Shown here: positions 16,906 through 26,037 of the stretch, in pieces
How the letters are laid out: each line of letters starts with the position of its first letter
Numbering within the stretch: position 1 is the first letter of the stretch
DNA from: Streptomyces sp. NRRL S-337
GTDB lineage: Bacteria > Actinomycetota > Actinomycetes > Streptomycetales > Streptomycetaceae
DNA: 64,000 bases
Reading direction: 5' to 3'
NCBI RefSeq assembly: GCF_000720175.1
Contig: NZ_JOIX01000001.1
Span: 62,001 to 126,000 of the forward strand
Program-made: the position numbers and the translations under genes
The notes under the pieces: model-generated
What the model was told of the DNA's origin: nothing
The model's database searches: none
Seen by the model: the letters and a program-made list of their open reading frames with translations, nothing else

Positions 16906-17068
16906 CAGTCGGCCTCCAAGCCGGTTGTGGGCTGCACCGCCCCATGGTGGCGGCTGGGTGCGACGGCCCGACAGGGCGCACTCAGGACGCCGGGAATGCG
17001 CCCGTGGCACAGTCCGGGCGCACGGCTCGGAAGCTCGGGGGCGGGGCGCGCGGTGGTGACGCGCCGGC

Positions 17069-18256
17069 TCAGTTCGGATACGGCGTACGGGTGAGCACCT
17101 CGCAGCCGTCCTCGGTGACCAGCGCCGTGTCGGAGCACGCGTACGTGCCCAGCCGCTCGTCCAGGACCCAGGACTGGACGTGGAACGTCATTCCGGCGCG
17201 CAGCCGCAGCGGGTTGCCGGGCCGCAGGGTGCGGGTCCCGCCCATCCAGCTCGGCGGGAAGCCGATTCCGACGAGATACCCGCAGTGGTGGCGGCGGTAC
17301 GGCCGGCCGATGGCCTCCTCGACGGCCGCGCGCCAGGCCCCGAAGACCTGCTCGGCGGTGTGGTCCGGGCGCAGCGCCGCGCACAGGGCCCGCATCGCCG
17401 CCTGTGAGGCCTCGGCCGCCGGGCGGTGCCGCGCCGCTTCCCGGGGGTCGAGGTGGTGCAGCCGGGCGAGGGGTGCGTGGTAGCGCCCGTAGGCGGCGGA
17501 CAGCTCCAGGAAGACGCCGTCCCGGGGCCCGAACTCCCGCCGGGTCCAGGTCAGATGCTCCTGGTCGAGCCGGTCGGTGCTGCGCACGAGCGGGGCGAAG
17601 CCGGGCAGGTCACCGCCGGCCCGGAACATGGCGTCGTGCACCGCGGCGGCCACCTCGTTCTCCCGCGCCCCGGCGGTGGCCGCGGCGAGACCGGCGGCCA
17701 TGGCCGTGTCGGAGAGCCGGGCCGCGGTACGGAGGTGTCCGATCTCGCGGGCGGTGTGCACCGACCGGCGGAGGATGAGCAGGTCGCCGCAGTCCGTCCA
17801 GGACACCGGGACATCGCGGCGCAGCCGGTCCCACACGGCGGGTGGCAGGGTGAGGGCATCGGCCTGGTATCCCACCCGCTGTGCGGGCCGGGCCAGTTGG
17901 GCGAGCGCGTCGACCAGCGCCTCGGTCGGAGCGGTGCCGTCCCCGTAGCCGTGGTGCGCCACGTCATGGGTCTGTGCGCGGGCGGTGGGGGCTTCCATGG
18001 CCCGTTCGACGAGGACGGGCGTCCCGTCGAGGGGCAGCAGGAGGGCGGTGACGGCGAAGTGCCCCTGGTGGTTGAGACCGCAGTGGTAATGGATGTCCTC
18101 GGGGGCCGTGACGAGCAGCAGATCCAGCCCGTCGCGCGCCATCGCCTTCCGGGTAACGGCCAGCCGCTGGGCGTATTCCTCGGGCGGGAACCCGGGTTCG
18201 GGCAGGTCGTGGGGCGGGTCGGGCTGCCGGGGCGGTGGGGGAGGAAGATGCGGCAT
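17069..18256 (-). CDS. M24-family (creatinase/ectoine-hydrolase-like) protein
   Basis: The 395-residue product has the pita-bread fold pattern of M24 enzymes: an N-terminal creatinase-like domain (LLLVTAPEDIHYHCGLN) and a C-terminal catalytic domain from about residue 175. The usual metal-ligand segment DxG...YxxDxTR is replaced by FLELSAAYGRYHAPLAR, as in creatinase- or ectoine-hydrolase-like members that act without the full dinuclear site. GYLVGIGFPPSWMGG and a C-terminal HVQSWVLDERLGTYACSDT are present. It probably hydrolyses a C-N bond of a small amidine or amide rather than Xaa-Pro peptides (inference). No ribosome site precedes ATG 18256; CAGACT six bases upstream suggests a leaderless start. 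Confidence 0.78.
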   Translation of the reverse strand: MPHLPPPPPRQPDPPHDLPEPGFPPEEYAQRLAVTRKAMARDGLDLLLVTAPEDIHYHCGLNHQGHFAVTALLLPLDGTPVLVERAMEAPTARAQTHDVAHHGYGDGTAPTEALVDALAQLARPAQRVGYQADALTLPPAVWDRLRRDVPVSWTDCGDLLILRRSVHTAREIGHLRTAARLSDTAMAAGLAAATAGARENEVAAAVHDAMFRAGGDLPGFAPLVRSTDRLDQEHLTWTRREFGPRDGVFLELSAAYGRYHAPLARLHHLDPREAARHRPAAEASQAAMRALCAALRPDHTAEQVFGAWRAAVEEAIGRPYRRHHCGYLVGIGFPPSWMGGTRTLRPGNPLRLRAGMTFHVQSWVLDERLGTYACSDTALVTEDGCEVLTRTPYPN

Positions 18257-18389
18257 ATGTTCAGTCTGCCCCGGGTGGTGCCCTGCCTCTCACCGGATCT
18301 GACGGGAAGTGAACGCCCGCGGGCCGTCGTCCGTATCTTCCGGCAACCGTGCCCCACGGGGGCATGGGCCGACGAAGTGAGGAGCGCCC

Positions 18390-18728
18390 ATGACCGACGC
18401 CGGTAACCCGCAGCTCCAGGCCCTGCCGGAAGGTGATGCCCAACTGTCGCTGGTGGTCCGCCTCCAGTGGGAGGACGTCGCCGCCCTCGGCCAGGAGGCC
18501 ACCCGGCTCGCCGCCCGGTTCAAACGCCCGGTGACGCTGGACGAGGCGGCGGCCCACCGGCTGCGGATCCGGCCGCCGGCCCCGCCCGTCAAGACCGTGC
18601 CCCAGGAACGGACGCCACCCGCGGTCACCTCCACCACGGTGTCGCCGCTGCCCGCCCGCTCCCCACAGGAGCAGGCCCGGCAGGCGATCGAGCGGATCAA
18701 CGGCACGGCCGGTCATGAGACGGCGTAG
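18390..18728 (+). CDS. Small uncharacterised protein
   Basis: A 112-residue soluble protein starts at ATG 18390, preceded by GAGGAG at 6-base spacing. The first 60 residues look folded (QLSLVVRLQWEDVAALGQE and TRLAARFKRPVTLDEAAAH). The middle is Pro/Thr-rich and probably disordered, and the end (QEQARQAIERINGT) is a short helix. I recognise no family. It is divergent from the M24 gene and convergent with the GH114 gene. Confidence 0.65.
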   Translation: MTDAGNPQLQALPEGDAQLSLVVRLQWEDVAALGQEATRLAARFKRPVTLDEAAAHRLRIRPPAPPVKTVPQERTPPAVTSTTVSPLPARSPQEQARQAIERINGTAGHETA

Positions 18729-18781
18729 GAGCGGGCCACCGGCCGGGCGCGGAGGCCCGCGGACAGCTGTCCGGCCCGCCG

Positions 18782-19624
18782 TCAGCAGTGCCGGTCGACA
18801 TGCCCCTTGGTGCCGGCCGGCCGGAGGTCCCGGTCGCGCAGGGTGACGGAGAGCCTCGGTCCCCAGGTGCGGCAGGCGGCGGCGAAGTCCTTCTCGCGGT
18901 ACTCGATGACGAAGATCCGGTCGTCGTAGGCGTCCGCGAAATCGCCGCACTCCTTGTAGCGGGCGCATTCCTCGACGACGGCGAAGTCGAAGCCGATGGA
19001 CCGGCGGCGGGGCAGCAGGTCGGCGGTGTTCTTCTGGGCGACGGCCAGACCCCGCTGGTGGGCGCGGCGGGCCAGCAGCCGGGCGAAGGCCGCCGCGTCC
19101 CCGGCGGTGAGCCGGCCGTCCGAGCGCTCGTAGGAATCGAGGTTGTCCGGTTCCACCGCGTCATAACCCGCCGTGGCGCAGCCGTCGATCCACGGGCCGA
19201 CGACGTCCATGAGCGCCGTGCGCTTGGCGGCCGTGGAGATGTCCAGCAGCGGCTCGTCCCAGTCCTCGTCGACGACGGGCCTGCCGTCCGCGTCACGGAG
19301 CAGCAGGCCGGGGTGGCGCTGCCGCCAGTCGCGGGTCTCGTCCGGCTGGGCCTGGAAGGCGTTGACGTAACAGACGTTGTAGTGGCCGGGGACGGGCTTC
19401 GCCGTGCGGTCGCGGGAGACCGCGCGGACGCCGCGGGGCGGCGGGTAGGGGCCGCCGAGCTGGTAGTCGAACTCCGCGTCCGCGGCCGGCGGCCGCACCG
19501 CGCGGGGCGTCGCCGCGCCGGTGTCCCGCGGGCGGTGGCCGGTGGAGCACGCCGCGCCGAACGGCAGCAGCAGGGACAGCGCCAGGAGCAGGGCGCGGGC
19601 GGGGCGGGAAGGGCGAAGCTGCAC
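18782..19624 (-). CDS. GH114-like lipoprotein (endo-alpha-1,4-polygalactosaminidase family)
   Basis: The 280-residue precursor has a hydrophobic start (ARALLLALSLLLPFGAACS) whose Cys fits a lipobox, so it is probably a membrane-anchored lipoprotein. The body has the TIM-barrel pattern of GH114/TM1410 proteins: VCYVNAFQAQPDETRDW, WDEPLLDIS, GYDAVEPDNLDSYERSDG (catalytic acid region), AVAQKNTADL and FAVVEECARYKECG. Such enzymes cleave galactosamine-containing exopolysaccharides. GTG 19624 is chosen over upstream codons because a TAAGAT -10 element sits 7 bases before it (leaderless) and the signal peptide then starts normally. Confidence 0.82.
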   Translation of the reverse strand: MQLRPSRPARALLLALSLLLPFGAACSTGHRPRDTGAATPRAVRPPAADAEFDYQLGGPYPPPRGVRAVSRDRTAKPVPGHYNVCYVNAFQAQPDETRDWRQRHPGLLLRDADGRPVVDEDWDEPLLDISTAAKRTALMDVVGPWIDGCATAGYDAVEPDNLDSYERSDGRLTAGDAAAFARLLARRAHQRGLAVAQKNTADLLPRRRSIGFDFAVVEECARYKECGDFADAYDDRIFVIEYREKDFAAACRTWGPRLSVTLRDRDLRPAGTKGHVDRHC

Positions 19625-19631
19625 GAAGTGG

Positions 19632-19637
19632 ATCTTA
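19632..19637 (-). promoter_or_regulatory. Leaderless -10 element of the GH114-like gene
   Basis: TAAGAT on the minus strand, 7 bases before GTG 19624, matches TANNNT at the leaderless distance. Confidence 0.5.
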
Positions 19638-19801
19638 GGTGCGAAGGCGATGTTCCTTGCCGCCGCGCTGCGTTCGGTGACCAACAGCACAGGTACTGAC
19701 CAGTAGCGTTACCGGTCCACGGGCCTAGAGTGAGGGCCCGATGGCGCCGCCGGACAGCCGGCGGCGGCCCGCACCCCTCTTTATCCGACCAGGGAGACTG
19801 C

Positions 19802-20863
19802 ATGCGCTCTCCGAAGGACTTCTTCCGCCCGCTGGCCGTCGGTGCACCGGCACCGGTGCGCGAAGTACCCTTCCGGCCGTCCCGGATGATCCACTTCTTC
19901 GATCCGGGCAACGAGAAGATGGCGGCCAAGGTGCCGGACATCGCGCCGACCGTGGACGTACTGCTCGGCAATCTGGAGGACGCCGTAGCCGCCGACCGCA
20001 AGGAGGCGGCCCGCTCCGGCCTGGTGAAGGTGGCCAAGGCGACGGACCTCGGCGACACCCAGCTCTGGACCCGGATCAACAGCCTGGACTCGCCCTGGGC
20101 GCTGGACGACCTCCTGACGCTGGTCACCGAGATCGGCGACAAGCTGGACGTCATCATGGTGCCGAAGGTGGAGGGCGCCGAGGACATCCACTACGTCGAC
20201 CGGCTGCTCGCCCAGCTGGAGGCGAAGGCCCAGATCCAGCGGCCGATCCTGGTGCACGCCATCCTGGAGACCGCCACCGGCGTCGCCAACGTCGAGGAGA
20301 TCGCCGGCGCCAGCCCCCGTATGCAGGGCATCTCGCTCGGCCCGGCCGACCTGGCCGCCAGCCGCCGGATGAAGACCACCCGGGTGGGCGGCGGCCACCC
20401 CGGATACCTCGTACGCGAGGACCCGCACGGGGCGGACGGCAGCGCGCCGCGGGCCACCTTCCAGCAGGACCTGTGGCACTACACCCTCGCGCGGATGGTC
20501 GACGCCTGCGCGGCGCACGGCATCCTGCCGTACTACGGGCCGTTCGGTGACATCAAGGACACCACCGCCTGCGAGGACCAGTTCCGCAACGCCTTCCTGC
20601 TCGGCTGCGTCGGCGCCTGGAGCCTGCACCCGGTGCAGATCGCCATCGCCAAGCGGGTGTTCTCCCCGTCCCCCGCCGACGTCGCCTGGGCCCGCAAGGT
20701 CATCGACGCCATGGGCGACGGCACCGGAGCGGTGATGATCGACGGCAAGATGCAGGACGACGCCACCTACAAGCAGTGCCAGGTCGTCGTCCAGCTCGCC
20801 GACGCCCTCGCCGCCCGCGACCCGGAGCTGCGCGACGCCTACGCCGCAGCAGAGAAGGAGTAG
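19802..20863 (+). CDS. HpcH/HpaI-type lyase, malyl-CoA lyase-like
   Basis: The 353-residue product is a CitE-like TIM-barrel protein. Family blocks are [20 protein letters not shown] (metal/substrate region), [35 protein letters not shown] and [12 protein letters not shown]. Mcl1-type enzymes of this size cleave L-malyl-CoA or beta-methylmalyl-CoA to glyoxylate plus an acyl-CoA in the ethylmalonyl-CoA pathway. In several Streptomyces a pair like this lies beside crotonyl-CoA reductase and ethylmalonyl-CoA mutase; neither is present here. GGGAGA precedes ATG 19802. The next gene starts 4 bases after its stop. Confidence 0.82.
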   Translation: MRSPKDFFRPLAVGAPAPVREVPFRPSRMIHFFDPGNEKMAAKVPDIAPTVDVLLGNLEDAVAADRKEAARSGLVKVAKATDLGDTQLWTRINSLDSPWALDDLLTLVTEIGDKLDVIMVPKVEGAEDIHYVDRLLAQLEAKAQIQRPILVHAILETATGVANVEEIAGASPRMQGISLGPADLAASRRMKTTRVGGGHPGYLVREDPHGADGSAPRATFQQDLWHYTLARMVDACAAHGILPYYGPFGDIKDTTACEDQFRNAFLLGCVGAWSLHPVQIAIAKRVFSPSPADVAWARKVIDAMGDGTGAVMIDGKMQDDATYKQCQVVVQLADALAARDPELRDAYAAAEKE

Positions 20864-20867
20864 GTCC

Positions 20868-21743
20868 GTGTCCGACGCGATCCTGCGGCCGCGCCGCTCC
20901 GTGCTCTACATGCCGGGCGCCAACGAACGCGCCCTGGAGAAGGCCAAGGCGCTCCCCGCCGACGCCCTCATCCTGGACCTGGAGGACGCGGTCGCCCCCG
21001 ACGCGAAGGCCGACGCCCGCAAGCGGGTCGCGGCCGCCGCGGCCTCGGGCGAGTACGGCCACCGCGAGGTGACGATCCGGGTCAACGGACCGGGCACCGA
21101 ATGGCACGCCGACGACCTGCGGGCCGCCGCCGAGGCCGGCCCCGACGCGGTCGTCGTCCCCAAGGTCGAGTCCGCGGCGACCGTACGGGAGGTCGAGCGC
21201 GCACTGGAGGCGGCCGGCGCCCCGGACCGTACGGCCATCTGGGCGATGGTCGAGACCCCGCGCGCGATGCTGGACGCCCGCGCGGTGGCCGCCGCCAGCG
21301 AACGGCTCACCGTCCTGGTCATGGGCACCAACGACCTGGCCAAGGAACTGCACGCCGAGCACGTCCCCGGCCGGGCCCCGCTGCTGACCGGGCTGTCGCT
21401 GGCGCTGCTGGCCGCCCGGGAGTCCGGCAAGGTGATCCTGGACGGGGTCTACAACGACGTGAAGGACGCCGCCGGGTTCGAAGCGGAGTGCGTCCAGGGG
21501 CGGCAGTTCGGCTTCGACGGGAAGACCCTGATCCACCCCTCGCAGCTGGAGCCGTGCAACCGGGTCTTCGCCCCCTCGGCCGAGCAGATCGACCGCTCCC
21601 GGAAGATCATCGACGCCTTCGACGAGGCCACCCGCGAGGGCCGCGGCGTGGTCACCGTCGACGGCCGGCTGATCGAGATCCTGCACGTCGAGGACGCCCG
21701 CCGGATCCTGGCCCTCGCCGAGGCGGTCGCCGGCCGCGACTGA
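20868..21743 (+). CDS. CitE-like protein, second malyl-CoA lyase/thioesterase-type
   Basis: The 291-residue product is a shorter HpcH/HpaI barrel protein with RSVLYMPGANERALEKA, LILDLEDAVAPDAK (the metal-binding Glu-Asp pair), VVVPKVES and DGKTLIHPSQLEPCN at the C-terminus. Relatives include citrate lyase beta-like proteins and (3S)-malyl-CoA thioesterase, the partner of malyl-CoA lyase in the ethylmalonyl-CoA pathway. GTG 20868 follows the upstream stop by 4 bases, and its ribosome site (AAGGAG) lies inside the end of that gene, so the two are translationally coupled. Confidence 0.83.
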   Translation: MSDAILRPRRSVLYMPGANERALEKAKALPADALILDLEDAVAPDAKADARKRVAAAAASGEYGHREVTIRVNGPGTEWHADDLRAAAEAGPDAVVVPKVESAATVREVERALEAAGAPDRTAIWAMVETPRAMLDARAVAAASERLTVLVMGTNDLAKELHAEHVPGRAPLLTGLSLALLAARESGKVILDGVYNDVKDAAGFEAECVQGRQFGFDGKTLIHPSQLEPCNRVFAPSAEQIDRSRKIIDAFDEATREGRGVVTVDGRLIEILHVEDARRILALAEAVAGRD

Positions 21744-21769
21744 CCGGCACCGGCCGGGACGTACGTCGA

Positions 21770-21814
21770 GCGCCCGCCCGTGGACGGCCGGAAACGGCCC
21801 CACGCGGCGGGCGC
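21770..21814. terminator. Nested hairpin between convergent genes
   Basis: GCGCCCGCC (21770-21778) pairs with GGCGGGCGC (21806-21814) around an inner GGCCG-gaaa-CGGCC hairpin (21786-21799). It separates the CitE-like gene from the convergent FUSC gene. Confidence 0.65.
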
Positions 21815-21853
21815 CGGCGCTCGGCCCCCCGCGGCCCACCGTGCCACCGTCCG

Positions 21854-23083
21854 TCAGAGCACCGGTGCGCGACGCGACCGGCCCATCCGCAGCCGCCCCC
21901 GGAGCTTGTCCACCAGCGGATACCTCTCCCGCTGCTCACGGGACTGCCGGTCCAGCTCCTCCACCAGACGCTGGGAGCGCTTCTCCACGTCGAGCTCGTC
22001 CAGGATGCGGTCGATCTCGGCCAGCAGCGCGCCGTGCAGCTGCCACTGCCGGGGATGCTCCTGCACCTCGTCGAGCAGCAGATGCGCCACCGTCTCGCGG
22101 CTCTCCCGGCTGGCGGCCAGCTCCTTGACCAGCCGGTCCTCCGCCTTGTCCGCGTTCGCGCTGACCTGCGTCGTGATCAGTACGGCGAAGCTGTCCACCG
22201 CCCGGGCCATGTGCCGGAACAGCTCGCTCAGGGAAGTGCCGATCCGCGACGAGAACAGCGACTCCTCGGTCCGGGCCTTGGCCAGGTCCGTCAGCGTCCG
22301 GCAGACCGTGCGCAGCACCACCGCGGAGATCTCCAGGGTGTCCAGACCGGTCCGCAGCACCACCCGGGAGAGCAACCCCTCCTTGACCCGGGGGTTGAGC
22401 CGCAGACTGTCCTCGGCCTGCCGCAGCGCCGCGTCCACCTGCACGATGTCGTGGTCCAGCCGCCGCGCCTCGTGCAGCCGGGCGGCGGCCTCCGCGACCG
22501 GCGTATGGCCCACCACCTCGTCGCTGAGGCTCAGCAGCAGTACCCGCATCCGGCCGGCCAGCCCCTCGATCGCCTCACTGGCGGGCTGCACCAGCACCGG
22601 CGGCACGAACAGCACGTTGAACAGCAGCCCGACCACCGCCCCGATCAGCGTCTCCAGCACCCGGTCCCAGGCCGTCGCCGCCACCCGCGTCGTCGTCACC
22701 CCCAGCACCAGCATCGCGCTGATCGCCACTTCGGGGACGAACTCGCCGGCCTTCACGAACCGGCCGATGACCAGCGAGGCCAGGATGATCAGCCCCAGGC
22801 TCCACCAGGTCAGCCCCACCAGCGAGCTGAAACCGATGGCGATGACCACCCCGACCACCACCGAGTTCACCCGGCGCATGCTGGTGGTCAGCGTGGTGTA
22901 GAGGGTGACCTGAACGACGAGGAGGGCCGTCAGGGGTGCGGTCAGCGGCGCAGGTTCGCTGCTGACCATCAGCGCGACGACGTACGAGATCACGGCGGCG
23001 ATGGTCGAGCGGAGCGTCTGCGCGACCACGGGCTCGCTGTGCCGCCGGACGAGATCCAACAGCGGATCGGTTACTTCACGCAC
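21854..23083 (-). CDS. FUSC-family aromatic-acid exporter-like membrane protein
   Basis: The 409-residue protein has an N-terminal block of about six membrane segments (AAVISYVVALMV, SVVVGVVIAIGF, LGLIILASLVIG, VGLLFNVLFVPPVLV) and a long cytoplasmic helical half with heptad-like Leu/Glu/Arg patterns. This is the layout of the fusaric-acid/aromatic-acid exporter (FUSC/ArAE) family. GTG 23083 (REVTDPLLDLV) is preferred because GGGGGAG lies directly upstream; the frame upstream is arginine-rich and not membrane-like. The C-terminus is basic (GRLRMGRSRRA). Confidence 0.8.
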   Translation of the reverse strand: MREVTDPLLDLVRRHSEPVVAQTLRSTIAAVISYVVALMVSSEPAPLTAPLTALLVVQVTLYTTLTTSMRRVNSVVVGVVIAIGFSSLVGLTWWSLGLIILASLVIGRFVKAGEFVPEVAISAMLVLGVTTTRVAATAWDRVLETLIGAVVGLLFNVLFVPPVLVQPASEAIEGLAGRMRVLLLSLSDEVVGHTPVAEAAARLHEARRLDHDIVQVDAALRQAEDSLRLNPRVKEGLLSRVVLRTGLDTLEISAVVLRTVCRTLTDLAKARTEESLFSSRIGTSLSELFRHMARAVDSFAVLITTQVSANADKAEDRLVKELAASRESRETVAHLLLDEVQEHPRQWQLHGALLAEIDRILDELDVEKRSQRLVEELDRQSREQRERYPLVDKLRGRLRMGRSRRAPVL

Positions 23084-23243
23084 TCTTCTCCCCCTTCCCG
23101 CTTTCCGCACCGAGAGCAACATGCGTGGCCGCCCTACCCGCATTCGGCCCTCTGCGGTCGTCCGGCCGGCCGTCGCCACGCATGATCGTCCGGAGAGGAC
23201 GGGACCGGCCCGGTCAGCAACGGCGGCGCACGGGAGTGGTGCG

Positions 23244-24836
23244 ATGAGCGGCGACGACGCGGACCAGGAGGCACGACCGCGCGCCCCGCACGACGGTCAC
23301 GGCGGCCTCGTCCGGCGGCACTTCCTCGGGGCCGCGGCGGCCGGCGCCGCCGGACTCGCCCTCCCCACGGCCACCGGCTGCGACGCCTCCTCGGGCAAGA
23401 CCCCCGGCCCGGCCCCCGGCACCGGCCCCGACGACCTCGCCGCGGAACGGGCCCGGGCCGGCAGCCCCGACTGGCGGCTGCGCGCGCCCGGCCCGCCCGA
23501 GGCCGTCGAGGGCTACACCGACACGGTCAGCGTCCGGCCGGGCGGGGAATTCGGCCTGCACGTCTCCACCACCGCCCCCGGCTTCCGGGTCTCGGCCTAC
23601 CGCGTCGGCTGGTACGGCGGCGCCCAGGCCCGGCTCGTCTGGCGCTCGCCGCGGATCGCCGGACACCACCGGCCCCGCCCGCGGCTGCTGCCCGGCACCC
23701 GGACCGTCCGCGCGGACTGGCCGCGCACCCTCGCCGTACGCACCACCGGCTGGCCACCCGGCGCGTATCTGCTCCGGCTGGACGCGGACCACGGGCACCA
23801 GCGGTACGTCCCGCTGGTGGTCCGCTCCGCGACCGCCGCCGGCCGGACCGTGCTGATGCACGCCGTGACGACCTGGCAGGCGTACAACCGGTGGGGCGGC
23901 TACAGCCTCTACGCAGGCCAGGACGGCGCCTACCGAACACGGTCGCTGGCCGTCAGCTTCGACCGGCCCTACGACGCCAACGGCGCCGAGAAGTTCCTGG
24001 TCCACGAGCTTGCCGTGGTCGTCCTCGCCGAACGGCTCGGCCTGCCGCTGGCCTACACCACGTCCGTGGACGTCCACCGCTCCCCGTCGGAGCTGCGGGG
24101 CGCCACCGCCGTCCTCTCGCTCGGCCACGACGAGTACTGGACCCCGCAGCAGCGCGCGCACGTCACCCGGGCCCGCGACACCGGCGCCAACCTGGCCTTC
24201 CTCGGCGCCAACGCCTGCTTCCGCCGGGTCCGGCTCGATCCCGGCCCCTCCGCCGCGCTGCGCACCGTGACCTGCTACAAGACCGCCTACCGGGACGACC
24301 CGTCCTTCGCGGCCCACCACGAGCCGCCCACCCAGGACTTCCGCCTGCCACCCGCCGCCGACCCCGAGTCGTCCCTCACCGGCGTCTTCTACGAGGGCTA
24401 TCCCACCGACGCCGCCTACGTCGTCCACCAGCCGGACCACTGGCTCTTCGCGGGGACCGGAGCCGACCGCGGGGCGTCGTTCGATCACCTCGTAGGCGTG
24501 GAGTACGACCGGGTCACACCCGGGGTGCCCACTCCGGAAAGGCTGGAGATCATCGCCCACTCACCGCTGGTCTGCGCGGGCCGCAGCAGCCACGCGGACT
24601 CCGCGTACTACACCGTGGCGAGCGGCGCCGGGGTCTTCGCCACCGGCACGATGCGCTGGGTCGAGGCGCTGATGGCCGGTACCGGCGACGACGGCCGCGA
24701 CCACGGGATGGACGCCCGGACCAGGGCGTTCGTCACCCGGACCACCGAGAACCTGCTCCGTGCCTTCGCCTCGGGGCCGGCCGCCAGGACCAGGCCCGCA
24801 CCGCGGAACAACGTGGCCGCGGTGTACGGCACCTGA
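23244..24836 (+). CDS. Tat-exported DUF6605-like protein, N,N-dimethylformamidase large-subunit fold
   Basis: The 530-residue protein starts with a twin-arginine signal (VRRHFLGAAAAGAAGLALP) ending in ATGC, which suggests a Tat lipoprotein. The body has an N-terminal beta-sandwich (GFRVSAYRVGWYGGAQAR) and the class-I amidotransferase-like domain of the dimethylformamidase C-terminal family: ATTWQAYNRWGGYSLY-like block, VLSLGHDEYWTPQQR and NLAFLGANACFRRV. The His/Glu of GHDEYW are the recognisable conserved residues. The substrate is not known for most members. GGGAG precedes ATG 23244. The upstream FUSC gene is divergent. Confidence 0.78.
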   Translation: MSGDDADQEARPRAPHDGHGGLVRRHFLGAAAAGAAGLALPTATGCDASSGKTPGPAPGTGPDDLAAERARAGSPDWRLRAPGPPEAVEGYTDTVSVRPGGEFGLHVSTTAPGFRVSAYRVGWYGGAQARLVWRSPRIAGHHRPRPRLLPGTRTVRADWPRTLAVRTTGWPPGAYLLRLDADHGHQRYVPLVVRSATAAGRTVLMHAVTTWQAYNRWGGYSLYAGQDGAYRTRSLAVSFDRPYDANGAEKFLVHELAVVVLAERLGLPLAYTTSVDVHRSPSELRGATAVLSLGHDEYWTPQQRAHVTRARDTGANLAFLGANACFRRVRLDPGPSAALRTVTCYKTAYRDDPSFAAHHEPPTQDFRLPPAADPESSLTGVFYEGYPTDAAYVVHQPDHWLFAGTGADRGASFDHLVGVEYDRVTPGVPTPERLEIIAHSPLVCAGRSSHADSAYYTVASGAGVFATGTMRWVEALMAGTGDDGRDHGMDARTRAFVTRTTENLLRAFASGPAARTRPAPRNNVAAVYGT

Positions 24837-24860
24837 CGCGCCGGGGCGCGCCGGGCCCGC

Positions 24861-25526
24861 TCAGTCCTCGGCGCGCTGGGTGACCGGCGCCCCGGTGCGG
24901 TCGCCGAGGAACTCGTACCACCGGCGCTGCAGACAGACGTAGCGGGCGTCGGCCTCCACCAGGCTGAGGAAGGCCGTGACGGTCTCGGCCAGCCGCTGCT
25001 GCAACCCGGAGTCGGCCAACTGCCCGTCCTCCGTGAAGCCTTGGTGCGCGGCGGCGAGACTGAACATGTCCGGATAGACCCGGGTGCCGAGGTGCTCCAG
25101 CGGCACCCGCAGCGCCCACAGCCCCCGGTTGCCGCCGACCAGCGAGGGGGAGGCGGAGACCAGCAGTGCGTGCTTGGTCTTGAACGGCTGCGGCCGGATC
25201 CGTGAGACCCAGTCGATCGCGTTCTTCACCACGCCCGGCACGGAGGCGTTGTACTCCGGCGAGGCGATGACGAAGGCGTCGGACCGCTCGATCCGGTCCC
25301 GCAGCGCCAGCGCACCGGCCGGCAGCCCCTCCGCCACCTCCAGGTCCCCGTCGTACAACGGCATGCCGAAGTCCCGCATCCCCGCGAGGTCGACCGTGGC
25401 CCCGGCCTCGGTCATCATCCGGGCCACCAGGGCGGCCAGCCGGGCGTTGGCCGACTCGGCCCGCAGCGAAGCACCGAGGACCAGTACGCGCAGCGGACCG
25501 GGGTGGGCGTCGGCGGGCAGGGCCAT
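24861..25526 (-). CDS. NADPH-dependent FMN reductase
   Basis: The 221-residue product is a flavodoxin-like FMN reductase. LVLGASLRAESANARLAAL is the phosphate-binding loop for FMN, and DAFVIASPEYNASVPGVVKNAIDW is the conserved SPEYN/KNAxDW block (shortened here from the full block). It supplies reduced flavin or reduces quinones. ATG 25526 follows GGAAAGGA. The gene is separate from the hydroxyphenylglycine operon upstream by the WhiB gene and about 100 bases, so a link is not implied. Confidence 0.88.
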   Translation of the reverse strand: MALPADAHPGPLRVLVLGASLRAESANARLAALVARMMTEAGATVDLAGMRDFGMPLYDGDLEVAEGLPAGALALRDRIERSDAFVIASPEYNASVPGVVKNAIDWVSRIRPQPFKTKHALLVSASPSLVGGNRGLWALRVPLEHLGTRVYPDMFSLAAAHQGFTEDGQLADSGLQQRLAETVTAFLSLVEADARYVCLQRRWYEFLGDRTGAPVTQRAED

Positions 25527-25627
25527 GGCGTTCGTCCTTTCCGCACCCGGGCCGGTCGCCCGGTGCGGGGGCAGCGTATCCGCGGCACGGCCGGAAACCC
25601 GGCATCCACCGGGTCCGCCGTGCCACG

Positions 25628-25891
25628 TCACCGTGACGAGGAGTTGCTGCGGGCCCGCCGACGGGCCATCCGGCGCCGCTCGGCGCGCCGCTCCTCCTCG
25701 TCCAGGCCGCCCCAGACGCCGTTGTCCTGGCCGGAGGCGAGGGCCCAGTCCCGGCACTCGGCGATCACCGGGCACTGCCGGCAGACGGCCTTGGCCTCCT
25801 GGATCTGCAGCAGCGAGGGGCCGGTGCTGCCGACCGGGAAGAAGAGTTCCGGGTCCTCGTCCCGACACCGGGCACGATGACGCCAGTCCAT
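25628..25891 (-). CDS. WhiB-family iron-sulfur regulator, WblE-like
   Basis: The 87-residue protein has the four cluster-binding cysteines C9, C37, C40 and C46 in the WhiB spacing (CxxC at 37-40), the GVWGG turn at 58-62 and a basic C-terminus (RRRMARRRARSN) for DNA contact. The start MDWRHRARCRDEDPELFF and overall length are closest to WblE (WhiB1-type), normally a core gene. This arm-located copy is therefore probably a paralog. GGAGG lies 8 bases before ATG 25891. It sits 146 bases downstream of the prephenate dehydrogenase gene on the same strand and could be read by transcripts from that operon. Confidence 0.92.
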   Translation of the reverse strand: MDWRHRARCRDEDPELFFPVGSTGPSLLQIQEAKAVCRQCPVIAECRDWALASGQDNGVWGGLDEEERRAERRRMARRRARSNSSSR

Positions 25892-26037
25892 GGGAGTACC
25901 TCCGTTCCGCGCCACGAGCGCGGTCGATGTCCGCTGAGGGGGCGGGCGGGTCTGGCCGCACACCGGTCGGCAATGTCCGTACCGGGACGCCCCGTTGTGG
26001 TCGGGTGCCCCGTCCCGCCCCGGCAATGCGCCGGAAC

